Source of the DNA: Sphingobium sp. Leaf26
GTDB lineage: Bacteria; Pseudomonadota; Alphaproteobacteria; Sphingomonadales; Sphingomonadaceae
NCBI RefSeq assembly: GCF_001421665.1
Contig: NZ_LMKV01000012.1
Coordinates: 206,185-270,184, forward strand
DNA length: 64,000 bases
Direction of reading: 5' to 3'
The translations under genes were made by a program, and so were the position numbers. Shown here piece by piece: positions 15,861 through 23,007 of this stretch; positions within the stretch are counted from its first letter, which is position 1; every line of letters starts with the position of its first letter. The notes beneath the pieces were generated by a model. That model was not told where the DNA came from, ran no database searches, and was given only the letters and a program-made list of their open reading frames with translations.

Positions 15861-18472
15861 TGGAAGAGGCCATCCGCACCACCTGCGCCTATTGCGGCGT
15901 CGGCTGCGGCATATCGGCCACGCCGACCGGGCCACGCTCGGTCGTCATCAAGGGGGACGAGGCGCATCCTGCCAATGGCGGGCGGCTTTGTTCCAAGGGC
16001 ACGCATCTGGGCGAGACTGTGGGCCTGACCGGTCGCCTGCTTGCGCCCATGATCGGCAGCAAGCGGGCTAGCTGGGACAAGGCGCTGGATCTGGTCGCGA
16101 AGAAATTTCGCGAAACCGTTGCGCGGTACGGCCCGGACAGCGTCGCCTTCTACGTTTCCGGCCAGTTGATGACCGAGGATTATTATGTCGCCAACAAGCT
16201 GATGAAAGGCTTCATCGGTTCGGCGAACATCGACACCAATAGCCGCCTCTGCATGTCGAGCGCGGTCGCCGGGCATAATCGGGCGTTCGGCGAGGACATA
16301 GTGCCCGCCACCTATGACGATCTGGAGGAAGCGGACCTGATCGTGCTGGTGGGGTCCAACACCGCATGGTGCCACCCGATCGTCTATCAGCGCATACAGG
16401 CGGCCCGCGCCGCGCGCGGTACGAAGCTGGTGGTGATCGATCCGCGCCGGACCGAAACCTGCGAAGGAGCGGACCTGCATCTGGCGCTGAAGCCGGGCAC
16501 GGACGTTGCGCTGATGAACGGCCTTTTGGCGTGGTGCGATCAGGAAGGGGTGACCGATCCCGCTTATATCGCCGACCATCTGAACGCGCCCGAAGGTTTC
16601 TGGGAGCATATCCGCGCCGGCCACGACCTGTGGACGACAGCCAAGACATGCGACATCGCGCCCGCTGTGCTGGAGCAGTTCTTCCGGCTGTTCGCCGCCA
16701 CCCCGCGCACCGTCACCATGTTCAGCCAGGGCATCAACCAGTCGATCCGCGGCACCGATCAGGTCAATGCGATCATCAACGTTCATCTGGCGACCGGTCG
16801 CATCGGCAAGCCGGGGGCGGCGCCCTTCTCCATCACCGGCCAGCCCAACGCCATGGGCGGGCGCGAGGTCGGCGGACTGGCCTCGACGCTCGCCGCGCAT
16901 ATGGATTTTGCCCCGGACAATGTGGCGCGGGTCGGCCGTTTCTGGGCCGCGCCGACCATGGCGACCAAGCCGGGGCTGAAGGCTGTCGACTTGTTCCGGG
17001 CGATCAATGAGGGGCGGATCAAGGCGCTGTGGATCATGGCGACCAACCCGGCTGTGTCGTTGCCCGATGCAGGCCGTGTGCGAGAGGCGCTGGAGGCGAT
17101 CCCTTTCCTCGTCGTGTCGGACATCATGGCCGATACCGACAGTTCTACCCATGCCCATGTCCGCCTGCCCGCCGCCGGCTGGGGGGAGAAGGATGGTACG
17201 GTCACCAATTCGGACCGCACCGTCAGCCGCCAGCGCCCCTTCATGGCATTGCCTGGCGAAGCAAGGCCCGACTGGTGGATCGTCAAGGAGGTCGGCCGCC
17301 GCATGGGGTGGCGCAACGCCTTCGCCTATGACCGGCCCGCCGATATCTGGCGCGAACATGCCCGCCTGACAGCCTATCAGAATGACGGGCAACGGGTGCT
17401 GAACCTGCGCGCGCAGGCCGCGATCGGCAATGACGCCTATGACGCGATGGAGCCGTTCCGCTGGGGTGGAGAAAAGCCCTATGCCGATGGCACATTCTCC
17501 ACGCCGGACGGCAAGGCCCGGCTGGTGCTGACCAGGCAGATGGAGATTCAGGCCCCCCTGAAACAATGGCCGATGACGCTCAACACCGGGCGCTATCGCG
17601 ACCAGTGGCACACGATGAGCCGGACCGGCTTGTCGCCCAAGCTGGCCCGCCATCGGGAAGAGCCGCTGGTGGAAATCCACCCGGAAGATGCCGCTGACCT
17701 GGGCATTGTCGAGCGTGACCTGGCACGGGTACAGACCGCCCAGGGCAACAGTATTTTCCGCGTGGCGTTGAGCAATGGCCAGCGTCCGGGCGAGATTTTC
17801 ACGCCGATCCACTGGACCGACCGACAAGCAAGCGGTGGCCGCACCGGCCTGTTGCCCCGTCCGCTGGTCGATCCCCATTCGGGCCAGCCCGGTTTCAAAT
17901 CCACCCCGGCCAGCGTCGAAAAGGTCGCGACCGCGTGGAAGGGTTTCCTGATCCTGCGCGGGGACCAGCCGGTGAAGCTGCCCTGCCTGTGGGCGACGAA
18001 GATCAGCGTGCCGGGCGGCGTACTCTATGAGATTGCGGGCAATGGCGATCCGGGGCGGATCGACGCTTTCCTGCCGAAGGGCGACCGGGTCGAGGCCATC
18101 GACGCCTCTCGCGGCACCCGGCGTGTCGCCACCATCAGCGACGGCCGGTTGAATGGCGTGCTGTTCATGACGCGCACGGGTTTGCTGCCGTCGCGCGACT
18201 GGTTGATCCGGCAACTGGAGGCCGAGGGGGTAGGTGGTTCCGTCCTCGCGGCGCGTGGTCCCGGCAGCCAGCCGGACAAGGGCGCGACCATCTGCGTCTG
18301 TTTCGACATCGGCCTCAACCAGATCATCGCGGCGATCCGCGACCAGCAACTGGTCGACGTCGCCGCCATCGGCAAGGCGATCGGTGCGGGGACCAATTGC
18401 GGCTCCTGCCGTCCCGCACTCGCCAACATTCTCGCTCAAACCACGCAGGAGACGCTCCATGCAGCCGAATGA
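15860..18472 (+). CDS. nasA: assimilatory nitrate reductase catalytic subunit (Mo-bis-MGD)
   Basis: An 870-residue cytoplasmic molybdoenzyme reducing nitrate to nitrite. The N-terminal [4Fe-4S] is bound by C9, C12, C16 and C44 (TTCAYCGVGCG ... GGRLCSKG). The likely Mo ligand is C131 (NSRLCMSSAV). The MGD-binding domains follow, and the MopB C-terminal domain starts near 570 (LNTGRYRDQWHTMSRTG). The last ~60 residues carry an extra BFD-like [2Fe-2S] domain (CVCFDIGLNQI ... CGSCRP), as in NasA/NasC of the NADH-dependent type. Translationally coupled to nirD and cobA. Confidence 0.95.
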   Translation: MEEAIRTTCAYCGVGCGISATPTGPRSVVIKGDEAHPANGGRLCSKGTHLGETVGLTGRLLAPMIGSKRASWDKALDLVAKKFRETVARYGPDSVAFYVSGQLMTEDYYVANKLMKGFIGSANIDTNSRLCMSSAVAGHNRAFGEDIVPATYDDLEEADLIVLVGSNTAWCHPIVYQRIQAARAARGTKLVVIDPRRTETCEGADLHLALKPGTDVALMNGLLAWCDQEGVTDPAYIADHLNAPEGFWEHIRAGHDLWTTAKTCDIAPAVLEQFFRLFAATPRTVTMFSQGINQSIRGTDQVNAIINVHLATGRIGKPGAAPFSITGQPNAMGGREVGGLASTLAAHMDFAPDNVARVGRFWAAPTMATKPGLKAVDLFRAINEGRIKALWIMATNPAVSLPDAGRVREALEAIPFLVVSDIMADTDSSTHAHVRLPAAGWGEKDGTVTNSDRTVSRQRPFMALPGEARPDWWIVKEVGRRMGWRNAFAYDRPADIWREHARLTAYQNDGQRVLNLRAQAAIGNDAYDAMEPFRWGGEKPYADGTFSTPDGKARLVLTRQMEIQAPLKQWPMTLNTGRYRDQWHTMSRTGLSPKLARHREEPLVEIHPEDAADLGIVERDLARVQTAQGNSIFRVALSNGQRPGEIFTPIHWTDRQASGGRTGLLPRPLVDPHSGQPGFKSTPASVEKVATAWKGFLILRGDQPVKLPCLWATKISVPGGVLYEIAGNGDPGRIDAFLPKGDRVEAIDASRGTRRVATISDGRLNGVLFMTRTGLLPSRDWLIRQLEAEGVGGSVLAARGPGSQPDKGATICVCFDIGLNQIIAAIRDQQLVDVAAIGKAIGAGTNCGSCRPALANILAQTTQETLHAAE

Positions 18473-19241
18473 CCTTATCGCGCCCGGTGAAGTGTGGCTG
18501 GTGGGGGCGGGGCCGGGCGACCCGGATCTGCTGACCCGCAAGGCCGAAAAGCTGATCGCGGCGGCGGAGATCGTCTTTTACGACGCACTGGTCGGGCCGG
18601 GCGTGCTGGACCTGATCCCGGCCGGCGTCGAACGGGTCAGCGTCGGCAAGCGGTCCGGCCGTCACTCCAAGGCACAGGAAAGCATCAACGACCTGCTGCT
18701 GGCGGCGGCAAAGGCGGGGAAGCGGGTCGTGCGGCTGAAGGGCGGCGATCCGTCGGTGTTCGGGCGGTCGGCGGAGGAGATGGCGCATCTGGCGGCCGAT
18801 GGCATCCGCTTTCACATCTGCCCCGGCATCACTACGGCCAGCGCGGCGGCGGCCAGCGGCAGCGCATCGCTGACCTTGCGCGGCGTGGTGCGGGGGCTGA
18901 CGCTGGTGACGGCGCATCTGAAGGTGGGCGAACCGCTGAAGCTGGACTGGACCATGCTGGCTGGCGCGGGCAGCACGCTGGGCATCTATATGGGGCGCGC
19001 GGCGGCGGGGGAGATCAGCCGCAATCTGATCGCCGCCGGACGCGATCCGGAAACGCCGGTGATGGTGGCGGTCAATGTCTCTCTGCCCCATGAGCGGCTG
19101 ATCCGGGGCAAGCTGTCGGCGCTGGCCTTTCTGGTGGCGACGATCAGCGATGACGACCCGACCCTGCTGCTGATCGGTGAAGCGGTGGCGGGGACGCAGG
19201 TGCCGGCGGATATGGTGGCGCGTGTGGCGCTGCCGGTTTGA
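18459..19241 (+). CDS. cobA: uroporphyrinogen-III C-methyltransferase (SUMT)
   Basis: A 260-residue enzyme making precorrin-2 from uroporphyrinogen III with SAM. The glycine loop GAGPGDPDLLT is at the start, followed by VGKRSGRH, RLKGGDPSVFGR and the CPGITTASAAAA segment. It overlaps nasA by 14 bases, which ties it to siroheme supply for NirB. It complements the siroheme-synthase fragment at the left edge, whose own methyltransferase part looks vestigial. It could also feed cobalamin synthesis, but no cob genes are here and the cell has a B12 import locus at 27 kb. Confidence 0.94.
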   Translation: MQPNDLIAPGEVWLVGAGPGDPDLLTRKAEKLIAAAEIVFYDALVGPGVLDLIPAGVERVSVGKRSGRHSKAQESINDLLLAAAKAGKRVVRLKGGDPSVFGRSAEEMAHLAADGIRFHICPGITTASAAAASGSASLTLRGVVRGLTLVTAHLKVGEPLKLDWTMLAGAGSTLGIYMGRAAAGEISRNLIAAGRDPETPVMVAVNVSLPHERLIRGKLSALAFLVATISDDDPTLLLIGEAVAGTQVPADMVARVALPV

Positions 19242-19256
19242 CGATCCCGTCTCAAT

Positions 19257-19335
19257 CGGTTCGGGCTGAGCCTGTCGAAGCCCCGTTCTTCGACGTTGAA
19301 CGGAAGATGGCCCTTCGACAGGCTAAGGGCGAACG
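19257..19335. repeat. dispersed palindromic repeat
   Basis: GGTTCGGGCTGAGCCTGTCGAAG ... CCTTCGACAGGCTAAGGGCGAACG, inverted arms. It lies between cobA (+) and mobA (-), i.e. between convergent genes, where it could fold in both transcripts. No T run, so a terminator role is uncertain. Confidence 0.75.
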
Positions 19336-19338
19336 TAG

Positions 19339-19863
19339 TCAGGAGGAGAGATTCAACAGATCCTCCGGCCGGTTGATATTGGGCAGGATGAGGTCCGGCA
19401 CCTCCACCACGCGCGCGCCGATGCGGTCGAGCCAGCCATAGATGGAACGGCTATTCTCTTCGTTGAGATGGGCGTCGAGTGCGAGCGCGAGCGTGGCGGG
19501 CCACCAGCCGAGCAGTTGCTGGCCGTGGAGCACTGCGGCGCCGTCCCCGATCAAGGCGGCTGGCAGGGCGTCGGGATAATGCGGCATGTCGCAGCCGGTG
19601 GTCAGCACGCCGATGAAACCATGGCCAAGTGCGTAGTGCAACGCGGCATTGAGGCCGCCCAATGGCCCCAGGTCGTGATGCGGCCGGTCCGCCAGCCCGC
19701 CATCGCGGCCACAGATCACCACCTCTGCCACATGCGGTGCAAGGCCGGCTCTGGCATGATCGAGCAGCGTCCGGCCATTCAGCAAGGCCAGCGCCTTGTC
19801 GCTGCCGAAGCGGCTGGCGCGTCCGCCGGCCAGCACGGCGCCCAAAATCGGCCCTTTGCGCAT
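19339..19863 (-). CDS. mobA: molybdenum cofactor guanylyltransferase
   Basis: A 174-residue nucleotidyltransferase that attaches GMP to molybdopterin, giving the MGD cofactor used by NasA and FdsA. The diagnostic N-terminus is visible (GAVLAGGRASRFGSDKALALL), as are LGPLGGLNAAL and TTGCDMPHYP. Somewhat shorter than E. coli MobA (~194). It sits between the nitrate and formate blocks, divergent from the LysR gene, and is physically placed to serve both molybdoenzymes. Confidence 0.92.
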   Translation of the reverse strand: MRKGPILGAVLAGGRASRFGSDKALALLNGRTLLDHARAGLAPHVAEVVICGRDGGLADRPHHDLGPLGGLNAALHYALGHGFIGVLTTGCDMPHYPDALPAALIGDGAAVLHGQQLLGWWPATLALALDAHLNEENSRSIYGWLDRIGARVVEVPDLILPNINRPEDLLNLSS

Positions 19864-19877
19864 CGGCGCCTCCCGTT

Positions 19878-19892
19878 ATAGCTCTCCTCTAT
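19878..19892. promoter_or_regulatory. candidate LysR box 1 (ATAG-N7-CTAT)
   Basis: ATAGCTCTCCTCTAT in the mobA-lysR divergent gap, fitting the LysR T-N11-A rule. The same ATAG-N7-CTAT pattern recurs at 20827-20841 before fdsG. Confidence 0.5.
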
Positions 19893-19924
19893 CAAGGAGC
19901 GCAGGGCTGCATTATAACAGTTTC

Positions 19925-20827
19925 ATGCAGACGCGGCTTGTCGAATATTTCCTGGCGCTGGAGCGCGAAGGCCATTTCGCCCGGGCGGCCGCGCATTGCA
20001 ACGTGTCGCAGCCGACCCTGTCCGCAGGCATCGTCGCGCTGGAGACGCAACTGGGCAAGCGGCTGATCGTGCGCGACCGCAAATATGTCGGGCTGACGGC
20101 CGAGGGCGAGGCGATATTACCCTGGGCGCGGCAACTGGTGGCGGCGGCCGAGGCGCTGGGGCAGGCGGCGGAAACGGCGCGCGGGCCGTTGAAGGGGGAA
20201 TTGCGGCTGGGGGCGATCCCGGCGGCGATGCCGGCGATCGGATGCCTGGTCGCGGCGATGCTGGCGCGGCATCCGGGGTTGAACGTGTCGATCCGGGCGC
20301 TGACGTCGCGGCAGATCGAGCGCGAACTGGCGGCATTCGAACTGGATGCGGGGCTGACATATCTGGATTTCGAGCCACCCGCCCACGCGCTGTCGGTGCC
20401 CCTCTATGTCGAGCGGACGATGCTGGTCAGCGCGGTGGATGGCGTGGCGGTTCCTGATCCGATCGACTGGGCCGATCTGGCGCGGTTGCCGTTGTGCCTG
20501 CTGCATCAGGGGATGCAGAACCGGCGGATTTTAGACGCGCGGCTGGCTGAACGGGGTCTGGCGCTGCGGCCGCTGGTGACGGCGGACTCCTATGTCGCGC
20601 TGCTGGCGCTGGTCCAGCAGGGACGGCTGTGCTCGATCATTCCCGACAGCCATGCCAATCTGCTGGATGGGCTGAGTTGGGCGCGGACATGGCCTTTGCC
20701 GGATATGGGTGAAGGCAGTCGGGTCGGCGTGATCGTGTCGGATCGCGCCCCCATGGGGCCGCTGGCGCAGGCGGTGCTGGGCGTGGCGCGTGACCTGACG
20801 CTGCCTTCCGGGTTCAGCGCTGCATGA
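19925..20827 (+). CDS. LysR family transcriptional regulator of the formate dehydrogenase locus
   Basis: A ~300-residue LysR protein. The N-terminal winged helix reads LVEYFLALEREGHFARAAAHCNVSQPTLSAGIVALE, followed by the linker helix and a periplasmic-binding-like effector domain. The start at 19925 gives the normal LysR N-terminus. It lies directly upstream of and co-oriented with fdsGBAD, 97 bases apart, as in Ralstonia/Cupriavidus fds loci where an FdsR-type LysR regulates the operon. Two matching LysR boxes flank it. The effector is unknown, perhaps formate. Confidence 0.9.
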   Translation: MQTRLVEYFLALEREGHFARAAAHCNVSQPTLSAGIVALETQLGKRLIVRDRKYVGLTAEGEAILPWARQLVAAAEALGQAAETARGPLKGELRLGAIPAAMPAIGCLVAAMLARHPGLNVSIRALTSRQIERELAAFELDAGLTYLDFEPPAHALSVPLYVERTMLVSAVDGVAVPDPIDWADLARLPLCLLHQGMQNRRILDARLAERGLALRPLVTADSYVALLALVQQGRLCSIIPDSHANLLDGLSWARTWPLPDMGEGSRVGVIVSDRAPMGPLAQAVLGVARDLTLPSGFSAA

Positions 20828-20861
20828 TAGAGATTTTCTATCGAAGATATCGGACTTCGAT
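20826..20861. promoter_or_regulatory. candidate LysR box 2 and adjoining inverted repeat before fdsG
   Basis: GATAGA-GATTT-TCTATC (20826-20842) is a perfect inverted repeat containing ATAG-N7-CTAT, the same pattern as box 1. Overlapping its end, ATCGAAG (20840-20846) pairs with CTTCGAT (20855-20861). Two staggered palindromes give the recognition/activation site layout common for LysR-activated promoters. Confidence 0.55.
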
Positions 20862-20923
20862 TTGACCCGCTGAAGGCTCAGGCGCAGGATCATGCGCAAA
20901 ATGAGCCAAAAGGCAGGGTAGAT

Positions 20924-21376
20924 ATGGAAGAGTTTATCGGCGCCTGGGCCGTGCGCCATGGCGCGACGCGCGATCGGCTGTTGCCGCTGCTGCATGCGAT
21001 ACAGGAAGAGGCAGGCTATATCGACGATGCGTGGGTGCCCGCCATCGCAAAGGCGCTGAATATCAGCCGCGCCGATGTCCATGGCGTCATCACCTTCTAC
21101 CATGATTTCAGGCGCACGCCGCCGGGCCGCCATGTGGTGAAGCTGTGCCGGGCGGAAAGCTGCCAGGCGCGGGGCGGGGCCGCGATCGAGACGGCGGCGG
21201 CCAAGCTGCTGGGCGTGGCGATGGGCGAGACGCGGGCCGACGGGCAGGTCGCGCTGGAGCCGGTCTATTGCCTGGGCCTGTGCGCGATCGGCCCCAATGC
21301 GCTGATCGACGGCCGGCCGGTGGCGCGGATCGACGCCGCCGCGCTGGAGCGGATCGCGCTGGAGGTGGCGGCATGA
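20924..21376 (+). CDS. fdsG: NAD-dependent formate dehydrogenase gamma subunit
   Basis: A 150-residue NuoE-like [2Fe-2S] subunit. Ligand cysteines appear as CRAESCQARG (~78-83) and CLGLCAIGPNA (~119-123). The N-terminal helical part (RDRLLPLLHAIQEEAGYI; HGVITFYHDFR) is typical of the thioredoxin-fold 24-kDa family. It passes electrons from the cluster chain towards FdsB. The stop overlaps the fdsB ATG (GCATGA). Confidence 0.93.
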   Translation: MEEFIGAWAVRHGATRDRLLPLLHAIQEEAGYIDDAWVPAIAKALNISRADVHGVITFYHDFRRTPPGRHVVKLCRAESCQARGGAAIETAAAKLLGVAMGETRADGQVALEPVYCLGLCAIGPNALIDGRPVARIDAAALERIALEVAA

Positions 21377-23007
21377 AGGTCTTTGTCAGCCGCGACATGG
21401 CGTCGGTGGCGCTGGGCGCCAACGATGTGGCGCGTGCCTTTGCCGAAGCAGGGTGCGACGTGGTGCGCACCGGATCGCGGGGGCTGTTCAGCATCGAGCC
21501 TTTGGTCGAGGTGGAGACGAAGGAAGGGCGGATCGCGTTCGGGCCGGTCGGGCCGGGTGATGTGGCGGCGGTGCTGGATGGCAGCCATGCGAACCGGCTG
21601 GGCCGGATCGAGCATCTGCTTTTCTTTGCGGGGCAACAGCGGTTCACCTTTGGGCGGTGCGGCGTGATCGACCCGCTGAGCCTGGACGATTATGCGGCGC
21701 ATGGCGGCTGGCAGGGGTTGGGGACAGCGCGGGTGATGACCCCGCAACAGGTGGTCGATGCAGTCAAGGCGTCTGGCCTGCGCGGGCGGGGCGGGGCGGG
21801 TTTCCCCACCGGGATCAAGTGGCAGACGGTTTTGGATGCGCCCGCCGGGGCCAAGTTCATCGTCTGCAACGCCGACGAGGGTGACAGCGGCACCTTCGCC
21901 GACCGGATGCTGATGGAGGGCGACCCCTATTGCCTGATCGAGGGGATGGCGATCGCTGCCCATGCGGTCGGCGCGGGCCATGGCCATATCTATATCCGGT
22001 CCGAATATCCCTATTGCATCGCGACCATGCGGGCGGCGATTCAGGCGTCGGCGCATCTGGTCGCGCCATTCGTGCTGGAGGTGCGCGAAGGTGCGGGCGC
22101 CTATGTCTGCGGCGAGGAAACGGCGCTCCTCGATTCGATCGAGGGCAAGCGCGGGCAGGTGCGCGCCAAGCCGCCGCTGCCGGCATTGCAGGGGCTGTTC
22201 GGCCAGCCGACCGTCATCAACAATGTGCTGAGCCTGGCCGCTGTGCCGTTCATCATGGTCGAGGGGGCGGAGGCTTATGCGGCGGTCGGCTTTGGCCGGT
22301 CGCGCGGGACCATGCCGGTGCAACTGGCGGGCAATGTGCGGCATGGCGGGTTGTACGAGATTGGTTTCGGGATCACGCTGGGCGAGCTGGTGAACGAGAT
22401 TGGTGGCGGCACGGCGAGCGGTCGGCCGGTGCGCGCGGTGCAGGTGGGCGGGCCGCTGGGCGCTTATTTTCCGCCCAGCATGTTCCATTTGCCGTTCGAT
22501 TATGAAGCCTTTGCGGCGGCGGGTGGCCTCATCGGCCATGCGGGCATCACCGTGTTCGATGAGAGTGTCGACATGGCGCATATGGCGCGATTCGCGATGG
22601 AGTTCTGCGCGGCGGAAAGCTGCGGCAAATGTACGCCCTGCCGGATCGGATCGACACGCGGGGTGGAGATCATGGACCGGATTATCGGGGCGCGGGATGC
22701 TTCTGTCTCCGTTCGCCCTGAGCCTGTCGAAGGGCTTTCCTCCTTGGCGGATAAGGGGAAGGCTTCGACAGGCTCAGTGGGAACGGGGGAGGGGTATCTG
22801 AATAGAGCGCTCTATTCCCGTTCGCCGGATCGGATCGACGTGTCGATCGCGGCGCAGACCGGGTTGCTGCGCGATCTGGCCGATACGATGAAATATGGCT
22901 CGCTCTGCGCGCTGGGGGGCTTCACGCCCTATCCGGTGCTGAGCGCGCTCGATTATTTTCCAGAGGATTTTGGCGCGCCTGCGCCCATCAAGGAGGCGGC
23001 GGAATGA
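21373..23007 (+). CDS. fdsB: NAD-dependent formate dehydrogenase beta subunit (FMN/NAD-binding), with in-frame repeat insertion
   Basis: A 544-residue NuoF-like diaphorase subunit. Visible are the NADH/FMN region (GLRGRGGAGFPTGIKW; CNADEGDSGTFADR; GAGAYVCGEETALLDSIEGKRG) and the [4Fe-4S] motif ESCGKCTPCRIG with the last cysteine in GSLCALGG. Between these cluster cysteines, at about residues 446-472, sits an extra segment encoded by a dispersed palindrome (22711-22787). The frame stays open, so the protein is probably made with a ~27-residue loop. It overlaps fdsG and fdsA by 4 bases each. Confidence 0.93.
   Translation: MKVFVSRDMASVALGANDVARAFAEAGCDVVRTGSRGLFSIEPLVEVETKEGRIAFGPVGPGDVAAVLDGSHANRLGRIEHLLFFAGQQRFTFGRCGVIDPLSLDDYAAHGGWQGLGTARVMTPQQVVDAVKASGLRGRGGAGFPTGIKWQTVLDAPAGAKFIVCNADEGDSGTFADRMLMEGDPYCLIEGMAIAAHAVGAGHGHIYIRSEYPYCIATMRAAIQASAHLVAPFVLEVREGAGAYVCGEETALLDSIEGKRGQVRAKPPLPALQGLFGQPTVINNVLSLAAVPFIMVEGAEAYAAVGFGRSRGTMPVQLAGNVRHGGLYEIGFGITLGELVNEIGGGTASGRPVRAVQVGGPLGAYFPPSMFHLPFDYEAFAAAGGLIGHAGITVFDESVDMAHMARFAMEFCAAESCGKCTPCRIGSTRGVEIMDRIIGARDASVSVRPEPVEGLSSLADKGKASTGSVGTGEGYLNRALYSRSPDRIDVSIAAQTGLLRDLADTMKYGSLCALGGFTPYPVLSALDYFPEDFGAPAPIKEAAE
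22711..22787. repeat. palindromic repeat inserted in frame within fdsB
   Basis: GTTCGCCCTGAGCCTGTCG (22711-22729) pairs with CGACAGGCTCAGTGGGAAC (22766-22784) around a loop of variable sequence. Elsewhere in the window this family is intergenic. Here it is translated as VRPEPVEGLSSLADKGKAST plus SVGT, with no stop codon. Confidence 0.85.
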
